64,000 nt of DNA, from contig CAYRKT010000001.1 of the NCBI GenBank assembly GCA_964425005.1, forward strand, positions 1-64,000. Reading direction: 5' to 3'. This document shows, in pieces, positions 38,150-46,917 of the stretch. The translations under genes were made by a program, and so were the position numbers. Below the pieces are notes generated by a model. That model saw nothing but the letters and a program-made list of their open reading frames with translations. It searched no databases and was not told the origin of the DNA. Position 1 is the first letter of the stretch. Each line of letters starts with the position of its first letter. The stretch is from CAYRKT01 sp964425005. GTDB lineage: Bacteria; Synergistota; Synergistia; CAYRKT01.

Positions 38150-38698
38150 TTGGCTTCCTCGAAGAGCTTGATAGCGGCCGGTTTCGGAGGACAGGGGCTT
38201 CTAATGCTGGGGAGGATCGTGGCTTACGCTGGGATGAAGGAGGGATACCACGTCACCTGGATGCCCTCCTATGGGCCCGAGATGCGCGGCGGCACGGCGA
38301 ACTGCACCGTGATAATATCCGATCAGGAGATAGGAGCCCCTATAGTGGAGAGGCCTGACTGCGCCGTAGTGCTCAACAAGCCCTCCTTCATCAAGTACGA
38401 GCCCAAGGTGCTGGCTGGCGGAGTGCTGGTGGTAAACACCGACATGGTGGACGTGAGAAGCTCCAGGAAGGACTTAAGGGTCGTGGAGGTTCCCTGTAGC
38501 TCCATCGCCATAGAGTTGGGCAACCCGAGGGTCTTGAACATGGTGGCGCTGGGGGCATTGGTGGAGTCGTCCGGGCTGGTTGGGGTTGAGAGCTGCGCGA
38601 AAGCCATAGAGGAGATCTTCTCCGAGAAGGCCTCCCTCGTGGAGATCAACTTAAAGGCCTTCCACAGGGGGCGCGAGGCGGTCAGGGGAACCCTTTAG
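38150..38698 (+). CDS. 2-oxoacid:ferredoxin oxidoreductase gamma subunit
   Basis: The 182 residues show the gamma-family opening AAGFGGQGLLMLGRIVAYAG and WMPSYGPEMRGGTANCTV, followed by NKPSFIKYEP. This subunit binds the CoA substrate side and completes the complex. The start is TTG with AGGTGG 9 bases upstream. Confidence 0.9.
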   Translation: MASSKSLIAAGFGGQGLLMLGRIVAYAGMKEGYHVTWMPSYGPEMRGGTANCTVIISDQEIGAPIVERPDCAVVLNKPSFIKYEPKVLAGGVLVVNTDMVDVRSSRKDLRVVEVPCSSIAIELGNPRVLNMVALGALVESSGLVGVESCAKAIEEIFSEKASLVEINLKAFHRGREAVRGTL

Positions 38699-38710
38699 GG
38701 GGAGAGCGCC

Positions 38711-39238
38711 TTGGAGAGGAAGCTCAGGGAGGAGCTGATCTACCGAGGGAGGATATTGAGCCTTCGCCGCGACGAAGTCATCTTGCCCCACGGTGGGATC
38801 GCCGGCAGGGAGGTGGTGGAGCACCTCCCTGCCGTGGCTGTGCTGCCCGTCCTCGACGGTCGCGTCCTGTTGGTAAGGCAGTTCCGATACGCCGTAGGGG
38901 AGGAGCTGTTGGAGGTCCCCGCTGGACTTCTCAAGGAGGGAGAGTCGCCGGAGGAGTGCGCCGTCAGGGAGATGCGGGAGGAGACGGGCTATAGGCCTCT
39001 CTCCCTCAAAAAGGTTTTGACCTTCTACACCTCTCCGGGCTTCTCCGACGAGGTGGTTCACCTCTACTTCTGCGACGAGATGGTCGAGGACCCGCTACCT
39101 CAGGACGACGACGAGGGGGTCACCTTGTCGCCTTTTCCGATCGAAGACCTGAGGGATGGTTTGAGGTCTGGCCTGTTCAAGGATGCCAAGACCATCCTGG
39201 CCTTGAGCTGGCTTTTGACGGAGGTGGGAAGAGGATGA
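38711..39238 (+). CDS. Nudix hydrolase, ADP-ribose pyrophosphatase-like
   Basis: The 175 residues hold a complete Nudix box, Gly72 to Gly93 with E78, R86-E87 and E90-E91 in place. The N-terminal part (REELIYRGRILSLRRDEV, LPHGGIAGREVVEH) and VRQFRYAVGEELLEVPAGL are typical of ADP-ribose pyrophosphatases of the NudF type. It would hydrolyse ADP-ribose or a related sugar nucleotide. The TTG start lies behind AGGGGGAGA. It overlaps the next ATG. Confidence 0.9.
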   Translation: MERKLREELIYRGRILSLRRDEVILPHGGIAGREVVEHLPAVAVLPVLDGRVLLVRQFRYAVGEELLEVPAGLLKEGESPEECAVREMREETGYRPLSLKKVLTFYTSPGFSDEVVHLYFCDEMVEDPLPQDDDEGVTLSPFPIEDLRDGLRSGLFKDAKTILALSWLLTEVGRG

Positions 39239-39762
39239 AAGCTTCCGGCCTTAGGTCTGCGGTGTTGGTGGAGAAGGAGTTCCAGGACCTGGAGGTAACT
39301 TACCCCTACTACAGGCTTAAGGAAGCGGGCGTATCCACGTTCCTCGTGGGTACGAGGGCAGGCGAAAGGGTGGCGGGAAAGTTCGGCTACCCAGTGGTGG
39401 TGGAGATGGGGCTGGACGAGGCCATGGGGTCGAGGTTCGACTGCGTGGTGATCCCGGGAGGATGGGCTCCGGACCACATGAGAAGGGATCCCAGGTTCGT
39501 CGAGCTCGTGAGGAAGTGCTGGGACGAGGGATCTGTCGTGGCTTCTATATGTCACGGAGGTTGGCTTTTGGCCTCGGCTGGAATAGCTAGGGGCAAGAGG
39601 CTAACCAGCTTCTTCGCAATAAGGGACGACCTGGTGAACGCTGGGGCGATCTGGGTGGACGAGGAGGTCGTGGTGGACGGCAATCTGGTCACCTCGAGGA
39701 AGCCGGACGATCTGCCGGCCTTCATGAGGGCCGTCCTGGACCTCTTGGCCAGGAGGGGGTGA
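39235..39762 (+). CDS. DJ-1/PfpI family protein
   Basis: The 175-residue protein has the class I glutamine-amidotransferase-like fold, with the nucleophile elbow ASICHGGWLL placing the reactive cysteine at residue 106. CVVIPGGWAPDHMRRDPRFVELV and VTSRKPDDLPAFM match PfpI/YhbO-type members. Members are variously described as protease-like, glyoxalase or deglycase. No assignment is possible here. It is coupled by overlap to both neighbours. Confidence 0.88.
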   Translation: MKASGLRSAVLVEKEFQDLEVTYPYYRLKEAGVSTFLVGTRAGERVAGKFGYPVVVEMGLDEAMGSRFDCVVIPGGWAPDHMRRDPRFVELVRKCWDEGSVVASICHGGWLLASAGIARGKRLTSFFAIRDDLVNAGAIWVDEEVVVDGNLVTSRKPDDLPAFMRAVLDLLARRG

Positions 39763-40637
39763 TCCCCTTGTCGGGAGAGGAGAGGGCTCGGTGGATTTGC
39801 GAGTTGCTCAGAAGGGCCGCGGTGAGGGCACCCAGGTTCGTCAAAGAGTCCCTGATCAAGGTTAAGGAACGCGAGGAGGGGCACGCGAGGGCCCAGATCG
39901 AGAGCATCCTGGAGAACCTCGAGATGGCGGAAGCTGAGGGCGTCCCGCTGTGCCAGGACACGGGCCTTCCCTTCTTTTTCGTCCAGTTTGGGACCGACGT
40001 TTCCTCGGAGGAGCTTGGGGCCTGGCTTTCAGCTCTGGAGGGTGGGGTTAAACTTGCCACGGAATCGGTCCCTTTGAGGCCCAACGCAGTAGATCCGCTC
40101 TCCAGGGCCAACAGCGGCGACAACCTGGGCAGGGGTATGCCCATGGTGGACCTGGAGCTATACCCTGCGATGCGGGGGATGAGGATCCAGGTGACCATCA
40201 AGGGGGCTGGGAGCGAGAACATGACCGCCTTAAAGCTGTTCTCCCCGGGGGCCAAGTGGAGAGAGATCGAGCTTTGGGTTCTCGAGAGGGTCCTGGAGGC
40301 AGGCGGCAAGCCCTGCCCTCCGACCTTCCTGGGCCTGGGGGTTGGGGGGACAGCGGCGCTCTCCCTGAAGCTCGCCGAGAGGGCCTTGCTCCGCGCGCCC
40401 TCTAGGAACGAGGACGCCTCGATAGCGCTTCTAGAGGAGGAGCTCTTCGAGCTCGTGAACGAGCTGGGCGTGGGTCCCATGGGCCTCGGAGGGAACACCA
40501 CGGTCCTGGGGACCTTCGTCGAGGTGGCCAACACGCACACCGCCACCCTCCCCGTGGCCCTGAAGTTCTGTTGCTGGGCTTACAGGAGGGCTTCGCTCAG
40601 GGTATCGGGAGAAGAGGCCTGGCTGGAGGACATGTAA
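39759..40637 (+). CDS. fumA: Class I fumarate hydratase alpha subunit
   Basis: This is the N-terminal-type subunit (292 residues) of the oxygen-sensitive 4Fe-4S fumarase or tartrate dehydratase family. Three cysteine sites are visible: LCQDTGLPFFFV, KPCPPTFLGLGVGGT, and LKFCCWAYRRA. Fumarase would interconvert malate and fumarate in a reductive or oxidative branch and so link to the succinate pathway downstream. L-tartrate dehydratase is the main alternative. GTG 39759 overlaps the previous stop. Confidence 0.9.
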   Translation: MIPLSGEERARWICELLRRAAVRAPRFVKESLIKVKEREEGHARAQIESILENLEMAEAEGVPLCQDTGLPFFFVQFGTDVSSEELGAWLSALEGGVKLATESVPLRPNAVDPLSRANSGDNLGRGMPMVDLELYPAMRGMRIQVTIKGAGSENMTALKLFSPGAKWREIELWVLERVLEAGGKPCPPTFLGLGVGGTAALSLKLAERALLRAPSRNEDASIALLEEELFELVNELGVGPMGLGGNTTVLGTFVEVANTHTATLPVALKFCCWAYRRASLRVSGEEAWLEDM

Positions 40638-40655
40638 TCGGGGGGTGTTTGAGGT

Positions 40656-41264
40656 ATGGGCTTTGCTCTGTTCAGGGGCGAAGGTCGTCTGCCGGTGGAA
40701 GATCTGAGGGATCTCAAGGTAGGAGAGGTGGTGCACTTAGACGGCGTCCTTTACACCGCCAGGGACAAGGCACACAGGAGGATGCTCGATTTCCTGGACT
40801 CGGGCCTGGAGATCCCCTTCTCGCCCTCTTCGGGGGTCATGTTTCACTGCGGCCCGATAGTCCTTAGGGAGGGAGACTCTTACAGGGTCCTCGCAGCCGG
40901 TCCCACCACCAGCGCCAGGATGGACCCGTTCGAGCCCAGGGTCATAAAGGAGCTGGGCGTCAGGGCCATAGTCGGCAAGGGGGGTATGTCCTCGGATGTG
41001 GCAAAATCGTTGAGGGAGGTAGGTGGCGTTTACCTCTCCTTCACCGGGGGTTGCGCCGTCAAGGCCGCGAGGGCGGTGAAAGAGGTCTTGGCCCTCCTGT
41101 GGGAGGACCTTGGGATGGCCGAAGCCGTGTGGGTGTTCCGAGTGGAGGATTTCGGGCCCCTTATAGTCTCGATGGATGCGCACGGAGGGAACATCTTCGA
41201 GGACGTGGAGAGAAGGGGTAGGGAGCGCCTTCGGGCCATCGTAGAGAGGGGTAGGAGTTCCTGA
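40656..41264 (+). CDS. fumB: Class I fumarate hydratase beta subunit
   Basis: The 202 residues correspond to the C-terminal half of single-chain class I fumarases. The signature is in HCGPIVLREGDSYRVLAAGP followed by TTSARMDP, then IVGKGGMS and SFTGGCAVKAA. Together with the preceding alpha gene it forms the two-subunit anaerobe-type enzyme. Its TGA shares a base with the ATG of the next gene. Confidence 0.9.
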   Translation: MGFALFRGEGRLPVEDLRDLKVGEVVHLDGVLYTARDKAHRRMLDFLDSGLEIPFSPSSGVMFHCGPIVLREGDSYRVLAAGPTTSARMDPFEPRVIKELGVRAIVGKGGMSSDVAKSLREVGGVYLSFTGGCAVKAARAVKEVLALLWEDLGMAEAVWVFRVEDFGPLIVSMDAHGGNIFEDVERRGRERLRAIVERGRSS

Positions 41265-41629
41265 TGAGAAGGGGGAACACCATATTCATAGCCGCCTATG
41301 CCAGGCTCCCCAAGGATATCCCGGCTTACGCCCTTTACAACAGCGTCGGCGTCTACGCTGAGGTGGACGTGGACACAGGCGTCATAGTGGACGCGGACGT
41401 CTCCTTCTACTCACAGGTCTCCATAAACATGGTCAAGTCCATACTCAAAGGGGCGAACATCGTGTACGAGAGGGGGAGGATCGTGGAGGAGCTGGAGATG
41501 AGGTATTGGGGAGGAGCGCGAAAGGCCCTGATAACTGCAGTGAAGAGGCTGTTCGAGAGGTTCGACGAGGTAATGAGTCTCTTGGAGAGAGAGGCAACCC
41601 CCGACCTGACCGACGACTACAGGATCTAG
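41264..41629 (+). CDS. DUF3870 domain protein
   Basis: The 121-residue protein contains IFIAAYARLPKDIPAYALYN, a central VDVDTGVIVDADVSF and an ending RYWGGARKALITAVKRLFERF. This is the pattern I associate with DUF3870, which tends to sit near catabolic enzymes. Function is unknown. It is the last gene of the long plus-strand run and is coupled to fumB by a one-base overlap, so it may be connected with the hydratase. Confidence 0.72.
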   Translation: MRRGNTIFIAAYARLPKDIPAYALYNSVGVYAEVDVDTGVIVDADVSFYSQVSINMVKSILKGANIVYERGRIVEELEMRYWGGARKALITAVKRLFERFDEVMSLLEREATPDLTDDYRI

Positions 41630-41894
41630 GGCAATTTGAGCTAATCGTTAATGATTTTTTAGTTTAGTTGATTTTGACTTTATCTTTGAGAATTCTAAGA
41701 GGGTTCTTTTATCCCTCTTGACTTTTCCTTCTCCTTGTGAAAAATCTGACTCAGTAGCAGGTTCTCCCCTTGTCCTCTTCCCTCCTCGGGGGACAAGCTG
41801 ATCCTGCGAGGAACAGGTTCCGCGGGTTTGCCCCCTGTTGGTTATCCCTGTCGGTAGCTGTGCTTCCATATTCTTCGCGAGAGGAGGGCAAAGC
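41630..41894 (+). other. AT-rich intergenic leader with several inverted repeats
   Basis: A 265-base gap, the first real break after 41 kb of tight genes. Its first 100 bases are distinctly AT-rich. I see an imperfect palindrome ATCGTTAATGAT (about 41643-41654), a perfect 7-bp stem AAGAGGG/CCCTCTT at 41697-41719, a stem CTTGTCC/GGACAAG at 41769-41797, and GGAACAGGTTCC at 41810-41821. AGGAGGG at 41883-41889 serves the next gene. TTGACT at 41718 is a possible -35 but no good -10 follows. It probably holds a promoter and a structured 5' UTR; no known riboswitch motif was recognised. Confidence 0.5.
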
Positions 41895-43049
41895 ATGGAT
41901 ATCCTCGCCAAGTTGATGAAGGATCCCATCTTCGTCATGACCCTGCCCGTTTTGGTTGGGGTGCTGATAGGGCAGATCAAGGTAGGCAGGTTCAGCCTGG
42001 AGACCTCTGGGGCTCTTTTCGCCGGGCTGGTGATGGGCGCGTTGGGCTATAGTGCTCCAAAGGGATTTTTCAACTTCAACCTGACCCTCTTCGTCGTGGC
42101 CGTCGGTCTGCTCTCGGCGGGCGACATGGTGAACGTCATCAAGAGGTATGGCTTCAAGTTCGCCTTCCTGGGCGCTTTCATCACCTTCGTCGGGGCGTTC
42201 ATAACTTACCTTCTGGCCATATTCTTCCGCGGTAGCGCCAGCGCTCATCTGATCGGGGGAACTTACACCGGAGCTCTGACCAGCTCGCCTGGGCTTGCAG
42301 CCGCCCTCGAGGTGACCAAAAACAACCCTGAGGTCACGGTGGGGCACAGCATAGCTTATCCCTTCGGCGTCCTTGCCGTCATCCTTTTCGTCCAGTTCGC
42401 GCCTATTCTGTTCGGCATAGACGTGGACAAAGAGAGGGAGCAGTTCAAGGTGGACCTGGAGAAGATGAGAGGGGCTTCCAAGGAGTCCCAGGGCAAAGCC
42501 TCGGCCGCCTTCTCGATAGCCGCCTTCGCCTTCTGCATAGTGGTCGGCTACTTGCTCGGCTCCATCAAGGTACCCCTCGGTGGAAAGCTGTCGGTCAGCC
42601 TGGGCACCACCGGCGGTGGCCTGATAGCTGCGCTGATCCTCGGCTCCATAGGCAAGGTGGGACCGCTGAACATGAGGATGGACGGCAAGTCCCTGGGCGC
42701 CATAAGGACTATAGGCCTGGCCTATTTCCTGGCGATAGTGGGGTTGGAGGCGGGGGGAGAGGTCATCAAGACCGTCAAGGAGCACGGATTTCTCCTGATC
42801 GCCATAGGCCTGTTGTCCGCCTTTGGAGCGGAGATCGCCGGCTACCTGGTGGCCAGGTACGCGTGGAAGATGAACTGGATACTCCTGGCGGGAGCTATAT
42901 GCGGCGGCATGACCAGCACCCCTGGCCTCGGAGCCGCTATAGACGCGACCAAGACGGAGGACGTGGCGGTGGGCTACGGCGCCACCTATCCGGTGGCCTT
43001 GCTCGGCATGGTGGTCTTCACCTCCCTATTGCACATACTCCTCGGATAG
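41895..43049 (+). CDS. Aspartate:alanine exchanger family transporter, compact form
   Basis: The 384-residue integral membrane protein has two halves of about five to six helices. Each ends in the same signature: GGTYTGALTSSPGLAAALE near 137 and GAICGGMTSTPGLGAAID near 337, the pseudo-symmetric motif of the AspT/AAE family. The cytoplasmic TrkA-C (RCK) domains usually found between the halves are absent; only a short charged linker is present. A family relative, SucE1 of Corynebacterium, exports succinate. Lying just upstream of the CoA-transferase and methylmalonyl-CoA genes, this protein may move succinate. ATG 41895 is fixed by AGGAGGG. Confidence 0.8.
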   Translation: MDILAKLMKDPIFVMTLPVLVGVLIGQIKVGRFSLETSGALFAGLVMGALGYSAPKGFFNFNLTLFVVAVGLLSAGDMVNVIKRYGFKFAFLGAFITFVGAFITYLLAIFFRGSASAHLIGGTYTGALTSSPGLAAALEVTKNNPEVTVGHSIAYPFGVLAVILFVQFAPILFGIDVDKEREQFKVDLEKMRGASKESQGKASAAFSIAAFAFCIVVGYLLGSIKVPLGGKLSVSLGTTGGGLIAALILGSIGKVGPLNMRMDGKSLGAIRTIGLAYFLAIVGLEAGGEVIKTVKEHGFLLIAIGLLSAFGAEIAGYLVARYAWKMNWILLAGAICGGMTSTPGLGAAIDATKTEDVAVGYGATYPVALLGMVVFTSLLHILLG

Positions 43050-43082
43050 GTTGCCAAGACACATGTCGGAGGTGAGCGCAAG

Positions 43083-44615
43083 ATGATGGACATAAAGGAC
43101 AGGGTCAGGTGCAAGGGGCTTCACGCCGTCATCATGGGACCCGAGGAAGCCGCTGATTTCGTCAAGGACGGCTTCACGATAGGGGCAAGCGGTTTCACCC
43201 CATCCGGGTATCCCAAGGTCGTTCCCATGGAGATAGCCAGGCGAAAGAGGATATCGGGCTCCCCTTCCAACCTCACCCTCTGGACGGGTGCCTCGGTCGG
43301 ACCGGAGCTGGACGGGGAGCTCACCACCTCTGGAGCACTTCGAAAGCGCTTTCCCTATCAGACCAACGAGGAGATCCGAAAGGCCATAAACGAGGGCTCT
43401 GTTCTCTTCCAGGATATACATCTCTCCCATTGCTCCCAGAACGTGAGGTATGGGTTCTTCGGCAAGATAGACGTCGCGATAGTGGAGGCGGTGGCCATAA
43501 CGGAGGAGGGAGGCATAGTGCCCTCCACCTCTGTCGGCAACACCCCCACCTTCGTCAAAATGGCGGATAAAGTCATAGTCGAGGTCAACGTCTGCCAACC
43601 CCTCTCTCTGGAGGGCATCCACGACATCTACGTGCCGGCCGATCCTCCTCACAGGGAGCCAATACCCATAACCAAGGTCAGCGACAGGATAGGTACCCCC
43701 TACATCCCATGTGATCCTTCGAAGATAGTGGCCATAGTGCCCTCCAACGTCCCCGATAAGCAGAGGCCGCTGGCCCCCGTCGACGAGATAAGCGCTAAGA
43801 TGGCCAGAAACCTGTTGGACTTCCTGGAGGTAGAGGTCTCCTCGGGTAGACTGAGCAGGGACCTCCTCCCTCTGCAGTCCGGCGTAGGGGAGGTGGCGAA
43901 CGCCGTGCTAGCTGGGTTCCTGGAGTGGCCCAGCGAAAACCTCCAGGTCTACACCGAGGTCATCCAGGACTCCATGCTGGACCTGATAGACAGGGGGAAG
44001 GTCTCCTTCGCCTCTGGAACCTCCTTCACGCCGAGCCCCGAGGGAGCTAAGCGGATGTACGCCAACATAGATTGCTACAGGAAGAAGGTCGTCCTGAGGC
44101 CTCAGGAGATAAGCAACCACCCCGAGGTCATAAGACGGCTTGGCGTGATAGCTATGAACACGGCGGTGGAGGTGGATATCTACGGACACGTCAACTCCAC
44201 CATGGCCTTAGGGTCCAAGATGATAAACGGCATAGGGGGGTCCGGCGACTTCGCCCGAAACGCTTACCTCACCGTGTTCCTGACCCCATCGACGGCCAAG
44301 GAGGGCAAGATATCCCGCATAGTTCCGTTCTGCTCCCACATAGACCATACAGAGCACGACGTGGACGTGGTGGTGACCGAGTGGGGCGTGGCAGACCTCA
44401 GGGGGCTCACGCCCAGGGAGAGGAGCAGGGAGATCATAAACAAGTGCGCCCATCCCGACTACAGACCTCTCCTCCTGGACTACCTCAAGAAGGCCGAGAA
44501 CATGGGCGGACACGAACCCCACAACCTGAAGGAGGCCTTCTCGTTCCACCTGAGGCTCATCCAGCACGGCTCGATGTTCTACTCCAAAGAGCCCGTGGCC
44601 GCCGATGCGGAGTAG
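43083..44615 (+). CDS. cat: Acetyl-CoA hydrolase/transferase family, likely succinyl-CoA:acetate CoA-transferase
   Basis: The 510 residues match the Cat1/AarC family. FTIGASGFTPSGYPKVVP is near the N-terminus, SVGNTPTFVKMADKVIVEVN follows, then VYTEVIQDSMLDLIDRGKV containing the catalytic glutamate, and IGGSGDFARNAYLTVF. In this setting it would activate succinate with acetyl-CoA or propionyl-CoA, starting the succinate to propionate route that follows. GGAGGTGAG lies 5 bases before the ATG. Confidence 0.88.
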   Translation: MMDIKDRVRCKGLHAVIMGPEEAADFVKDGFTIGASGFTPSGYPKVVPMEIARRKRISGSPSNLTLWTGASVGPELDGELTTSGALRKRFPYQTNEEIRKAINEGSVLFQDIHLSHCSQNVRYGFFGKIDVAIVEAVAITEEGGIVPSTSVGNTPTFVKMADKVIVEVNVCQPLSLEGIHDIYVPADPPHREPIPITKVSDRIGTPYIPCDPSKIVAIVPSNVPDKQRPLAPVDEISAKMARNLLDFLEVEVSSGRLSRDLLPLQSGVGEVANAVLAGFLEWPSENLQVYTEVIQDSMLDLIDRGKVSFASGTSFTPSPEGAKRMYANIDCYRKKVVLRPQEISNHPEVIRRLGVIAMNTAVEVDIYGHVNSTMALGSKMINGIGGSGDFARNAYLTVFLTPSTAKEGKISRIVPFCSHIDHTEHDVDVVVTEWGVADLRGLTPRERSREIINKCAHPDYRPLLLDYLKKAENMGGHEPHNLKEAFSFHLRLIQHGSMFYSKEPVAADAE

Positions 44616-44685
44616 GAACAATTTGATAGACAAATTTTAAAGTTGAGTCTTTATTTGGACTTGACGTGTCTCTTTCCTTCGCAAT

Positions 44686-44705
44686 CCACCGTTGTATAAT
44701 GGTGG
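44686..44705 (+). promoter_or_regulatory. Inverted repeat around a TATAAT box upstream of the mutase operon
   Basis: A 5-bp inverted repeat CCACC (44686-44690) and GGTGG (44701-44705) flanks a perfect TATAAT at 44695-44700. The nearest TTGACG (44661-44666) is 28 bases away, too far for a normal -35, and nothing good lies 16-18 bases upstream. This could be an activator-dependent promoter with an operator over the -10. The start codon is 57 bases downstream. Evidence is sequence pattern only. Confidence 0.4.
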
Positions 44706-44761
44706 TTGGCCTCGATCGGAAGCCGTAAGAACGGCCAAAAGAGGAAGGGGGGCAGATCGAG

Positions 44762-46444
44762 TTGTTCGATCCAGAGAGGTTAAAGGCCATAGAAGCCGAG
44801 AAGGAGAAGTGGGATCAGCGGGTTCAAAAGTCGTTGCAGAAGGCTCCCGAGAGGAAAGAGCACTTCACCACTGGTTCCGGCATACCCGTCGAGCGGGTCT
44901 ATCTGCCGAACCACGTGAAGGACCTCGATTACATGAGGGACCTGGGCATGCCCGGCGAGTACCCCTTCACGAGGGGCGTCCAGAACACCATGTACAGGGG
45001 AAGGTTCTGGACGATGCGCCAGTACGCGGGCTTTGCCACCGCTGAGGAGTCCAACAAGAGGTATCGTTACCTCCTGGAGCAGGGCCAGACCGGGCTCAGC
45101 GTGGCCTTCGATCTCCCCACGCAGATAGGCTACGACTCCGACCACCCGATGGCCAGAGGTGAGGTGGGCAAAGTCGGCGTCGCCATAGACTCCCTCAAGG
45201 ACATGGAGATCCTTTTCGACGGCATCCCTCTTGACAAGGTCAGCACCTCCATGACCATAAACGCGCCAGCTGCGATACTGTGGGCCATGTACATCGCCGT
45301 GGCCGAGAAGCAGGGGGTAAAACCGGAGGAGCTGTCCGGCACCATACAGAACGACATCCTCAAGGAGTACATAGCCAGGGGAACCTACATCTTCCCCCCC
45401 AAGCCCTCGATGCGCTTGATAACCGACATATTCGAGTTCGGCAGCCAGCACGTCCCCAAGTGGAACACCATCTCCATCTCCGGATATCACATAAGGGAGG
45501 CTGGTTCCACCGCGGTGCAAGAGGTGGCCTTCACCCTGGCGGACGCGATAGCCTACGTGGAGGCGGCCATAAAGAAGGGGCTTGACCCCAACGTCTTCGG
45601 CGAGAGGCTTTCCTTCTTCTTCAACGCCCACAACGATTTCCTCGAGGAGATAGCCAAGTTCAGAGCGGCCAGAAGGCTTTGGGCGAAGATAATGAAGGAG
45701 CGCTTCAAGGTGACCAACCCCAGGGCCATGATGCTCCGCTTCCACACCCAGACTGGCGGTTCCACCCTGACGGCCCAGCAACCCGAGAACAACATAATCA
45801 GGGTCACCATACAGGCGCTAGCTGCGGTGCTCGGCGGGACCCAGTCTTTGCACACCAACTCCTACGACGAGGCCCTGTGCCTGCCGACCGAAGAGTCGGT
45901 GAGGATAGCCCTGAGGACCCAGCAGATAATAGCCTACGAGAGCGGGGTCACCGAGACCATAGATCCGCTCGCCGGTTCCTACTACATAGAGTGGCTCACC
46001 AACGAGATAGAGCGCCAGGCCGAGGAGTACATCCGGAAGATCGACGAGATGGGCGGCATGCTGGTGGCGATAGAGAAGGGCTACGTCCAGCAGGAGATCC
46101 AGGACAGCGCCTATCAATACCAGAAGAAGGTGGAGAACGGCGAGGCCGTCGTGGTAGGCGTGAACAAGTTCCAGATAAAAGAGGAGAACGTGAACAGGAA
46201 GATACTGAAGGTCGATCCCGCCGTGGAGGAGCTCCAGCGCAAGAAGCTAAAGGAACTAAAGGAGCAGAGGGACAACCTCAGGGTGAAGGCCGTCTTGGAG
46301 GACCTGAGGAAAGCCGCCATGGACGAGAGCGTCAACCTGATGCCCTACTTCATAGAGGCGGTCAAGGCCTACGCCACTGAGGGCGAGATATGCGGCGTAC
46401 TCAGGGAGGTATTCGGGGAATACGTCGAGAACGTGGTCCTTTAA
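44762..46444 (+). CDS. mcmA1: Methylmalonyl-CoA mutase, catalytic subunit
   Basis: The 560 residues form the substrate-binding TIM barrel domain without the cobalamin domain, which is encoded by the next gene. Typical stretches are [19 protein letters not shown] ([20 protein letters not shown]), [35 protein letters not shown], and [19 protein letters not shown]. The enzyme interconverts succinyl-CoA and (R)-methylmalonyl-CoA by radical chemistry with adenosylcobalamin. The start is TTG behind GAGGAAGGGGGG. A 146-base gap separates it from the CoA-transferase gene. Confidence 0.96.
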   Translation: MFDPERLKAIEAEKEKWDQRVQKSLQKAPERKEHFTTGSGIPVERVYLPNHVKDLDYMRDLGMPGEYPFTRGVQNTMYRGRFWTMRQYAGFATAEESNKRYRYLLEQGQTGLSVAFDLPTQIGYDSDHPMARGEVGKVGVAIDSLKDMEILFDGIPLDKVSTSMTINAPAAILWAMYIAVAEKQGVKPEELSGTIQNDILKEYIARGTYIFPPKPSMRLITDIFEFGSQHVPKWNTISISGYHIREAGSTAVQEVAFTLADAIAYVEAAIKKGLDPNVFGERLSFFFNAHNDFLEEIAKFRAARRLWAKIMKERFKVTNPRAMMLRFHTQTGGSTLTAQQPENNIIRVTIQALAAVLGGTQSLHTNSYDEALCLPTEESVRIALRTQQIIAYESGVTETIDPLAGSYYIEWLTNEIERQAEEYIRKIDEMGGMLVAIEKGYVQQEIQDSAYQYQKKVENGEAVVVGVNKFQIKEENVNRKILKVDPAVEELQRKKLKELKEQRDNLRVKAVLEDLRKAAMDESVNLMPYFIEAVKAYATEGEICGVLREVFGEYVENVVL

Positions 46445-46465
46445 GGTCTGGGGGAGGTGCCGAAC

Positions 46466-46894
46466 TTGTCCGAGGAGAGGAAGATCAGAGTTGTGATAGC
46501 TAAGCCTGGCCTGGACGGGCACGATCGAGGAGCGAAGGTGGTGGCCAGAGCCCTGCGGGACGCGGGCATGGAGGTCATATACACCGGCCTGAGGCAGACC
46601 CCCGAGCAGATAGTGGAGACCGCCATCCAGGAGGACGTGGACGCGATCGGCCTCTCCATCCTCTCGGGTGCGCACGAGTACTACTTCAGCAAGGTGATAG
46701 AGCTGCTTAAGGAGAGGGGGGCGGAGGACATAATAGTCTTCGGAGGCGGCGTCATACCGCCCGAGGACGTGCCCAGGTTGCTGGAGATAGGGGCTAAGGC
46801 CATATTCGGCCCTGGCACGCCCACGAGCCAGACCGTGGAGTGGCTCAAGAAAGCGGTGGAGGAGAAGAGGCGCAAGGAAAGCAGCGTGTCCTGA
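46466..46894 (+). CDS. mcmA2: Methylmalonyl-CoA mutase cobalamin-binding subunit
   Basis: The 142-residue B12-binding domain has the base-off motif DGHDRG with the cobalt-ligating histidine at residue 19, then [12 protein letters not shown], and [12 protein letters not shown] with IFGPGTPT. It pairs with the catalytic subunit. TTG 46466 is preferred because GGGGAGG at 46451-46457 is correctly spaced; GTG 46457 overlaps that site. Confidence 0.93.
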   Translation: MSEERKIRVVIAKPGLDGHDRGAKVVARALRDAGMEVIYTGLRQTPEQIVETAIQEDVDAIGLSILSGAHEYYFSKVIELLKERGAEDIIVFGGGVIPPEDVPRLLEIGAKAIFGPGTPTSQTVEWLKKAVEEKRRKESSVS

Positions 46895-46917
46895 GGTGAC
46901 TTTTGGGAGGCGAGGTC

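Noticed and set aside
41697..41719. AAGAGGG/CCCTCTT stem as an intrinsic terminator after the DUF3870 gene
   Set aside because: The 7-bp stem is not followed by a run of Ts, so it is kept only as part of the structured leader.
41838..41894. Earlier GTG start for the exchanger, adding 19 residues
   Set aside because: The added N-terminus is not membrane-like and AGGAGGG at 41883-41889 clearly serves ATG 41895.
44661..44700. TTGACG with TATAAT as a sigma-70 promoter
   Set aside because: The spacer is 28 bases, well outside the 16-18 range, so the two elements are unlikely to act together.
44780..45781. Open frame of 333 codons opposite the methylmalonyl-CoA mutase gene
   Set aside because: Same kind of antisense shadow; no ribosome-binding site and no recognisable motif.
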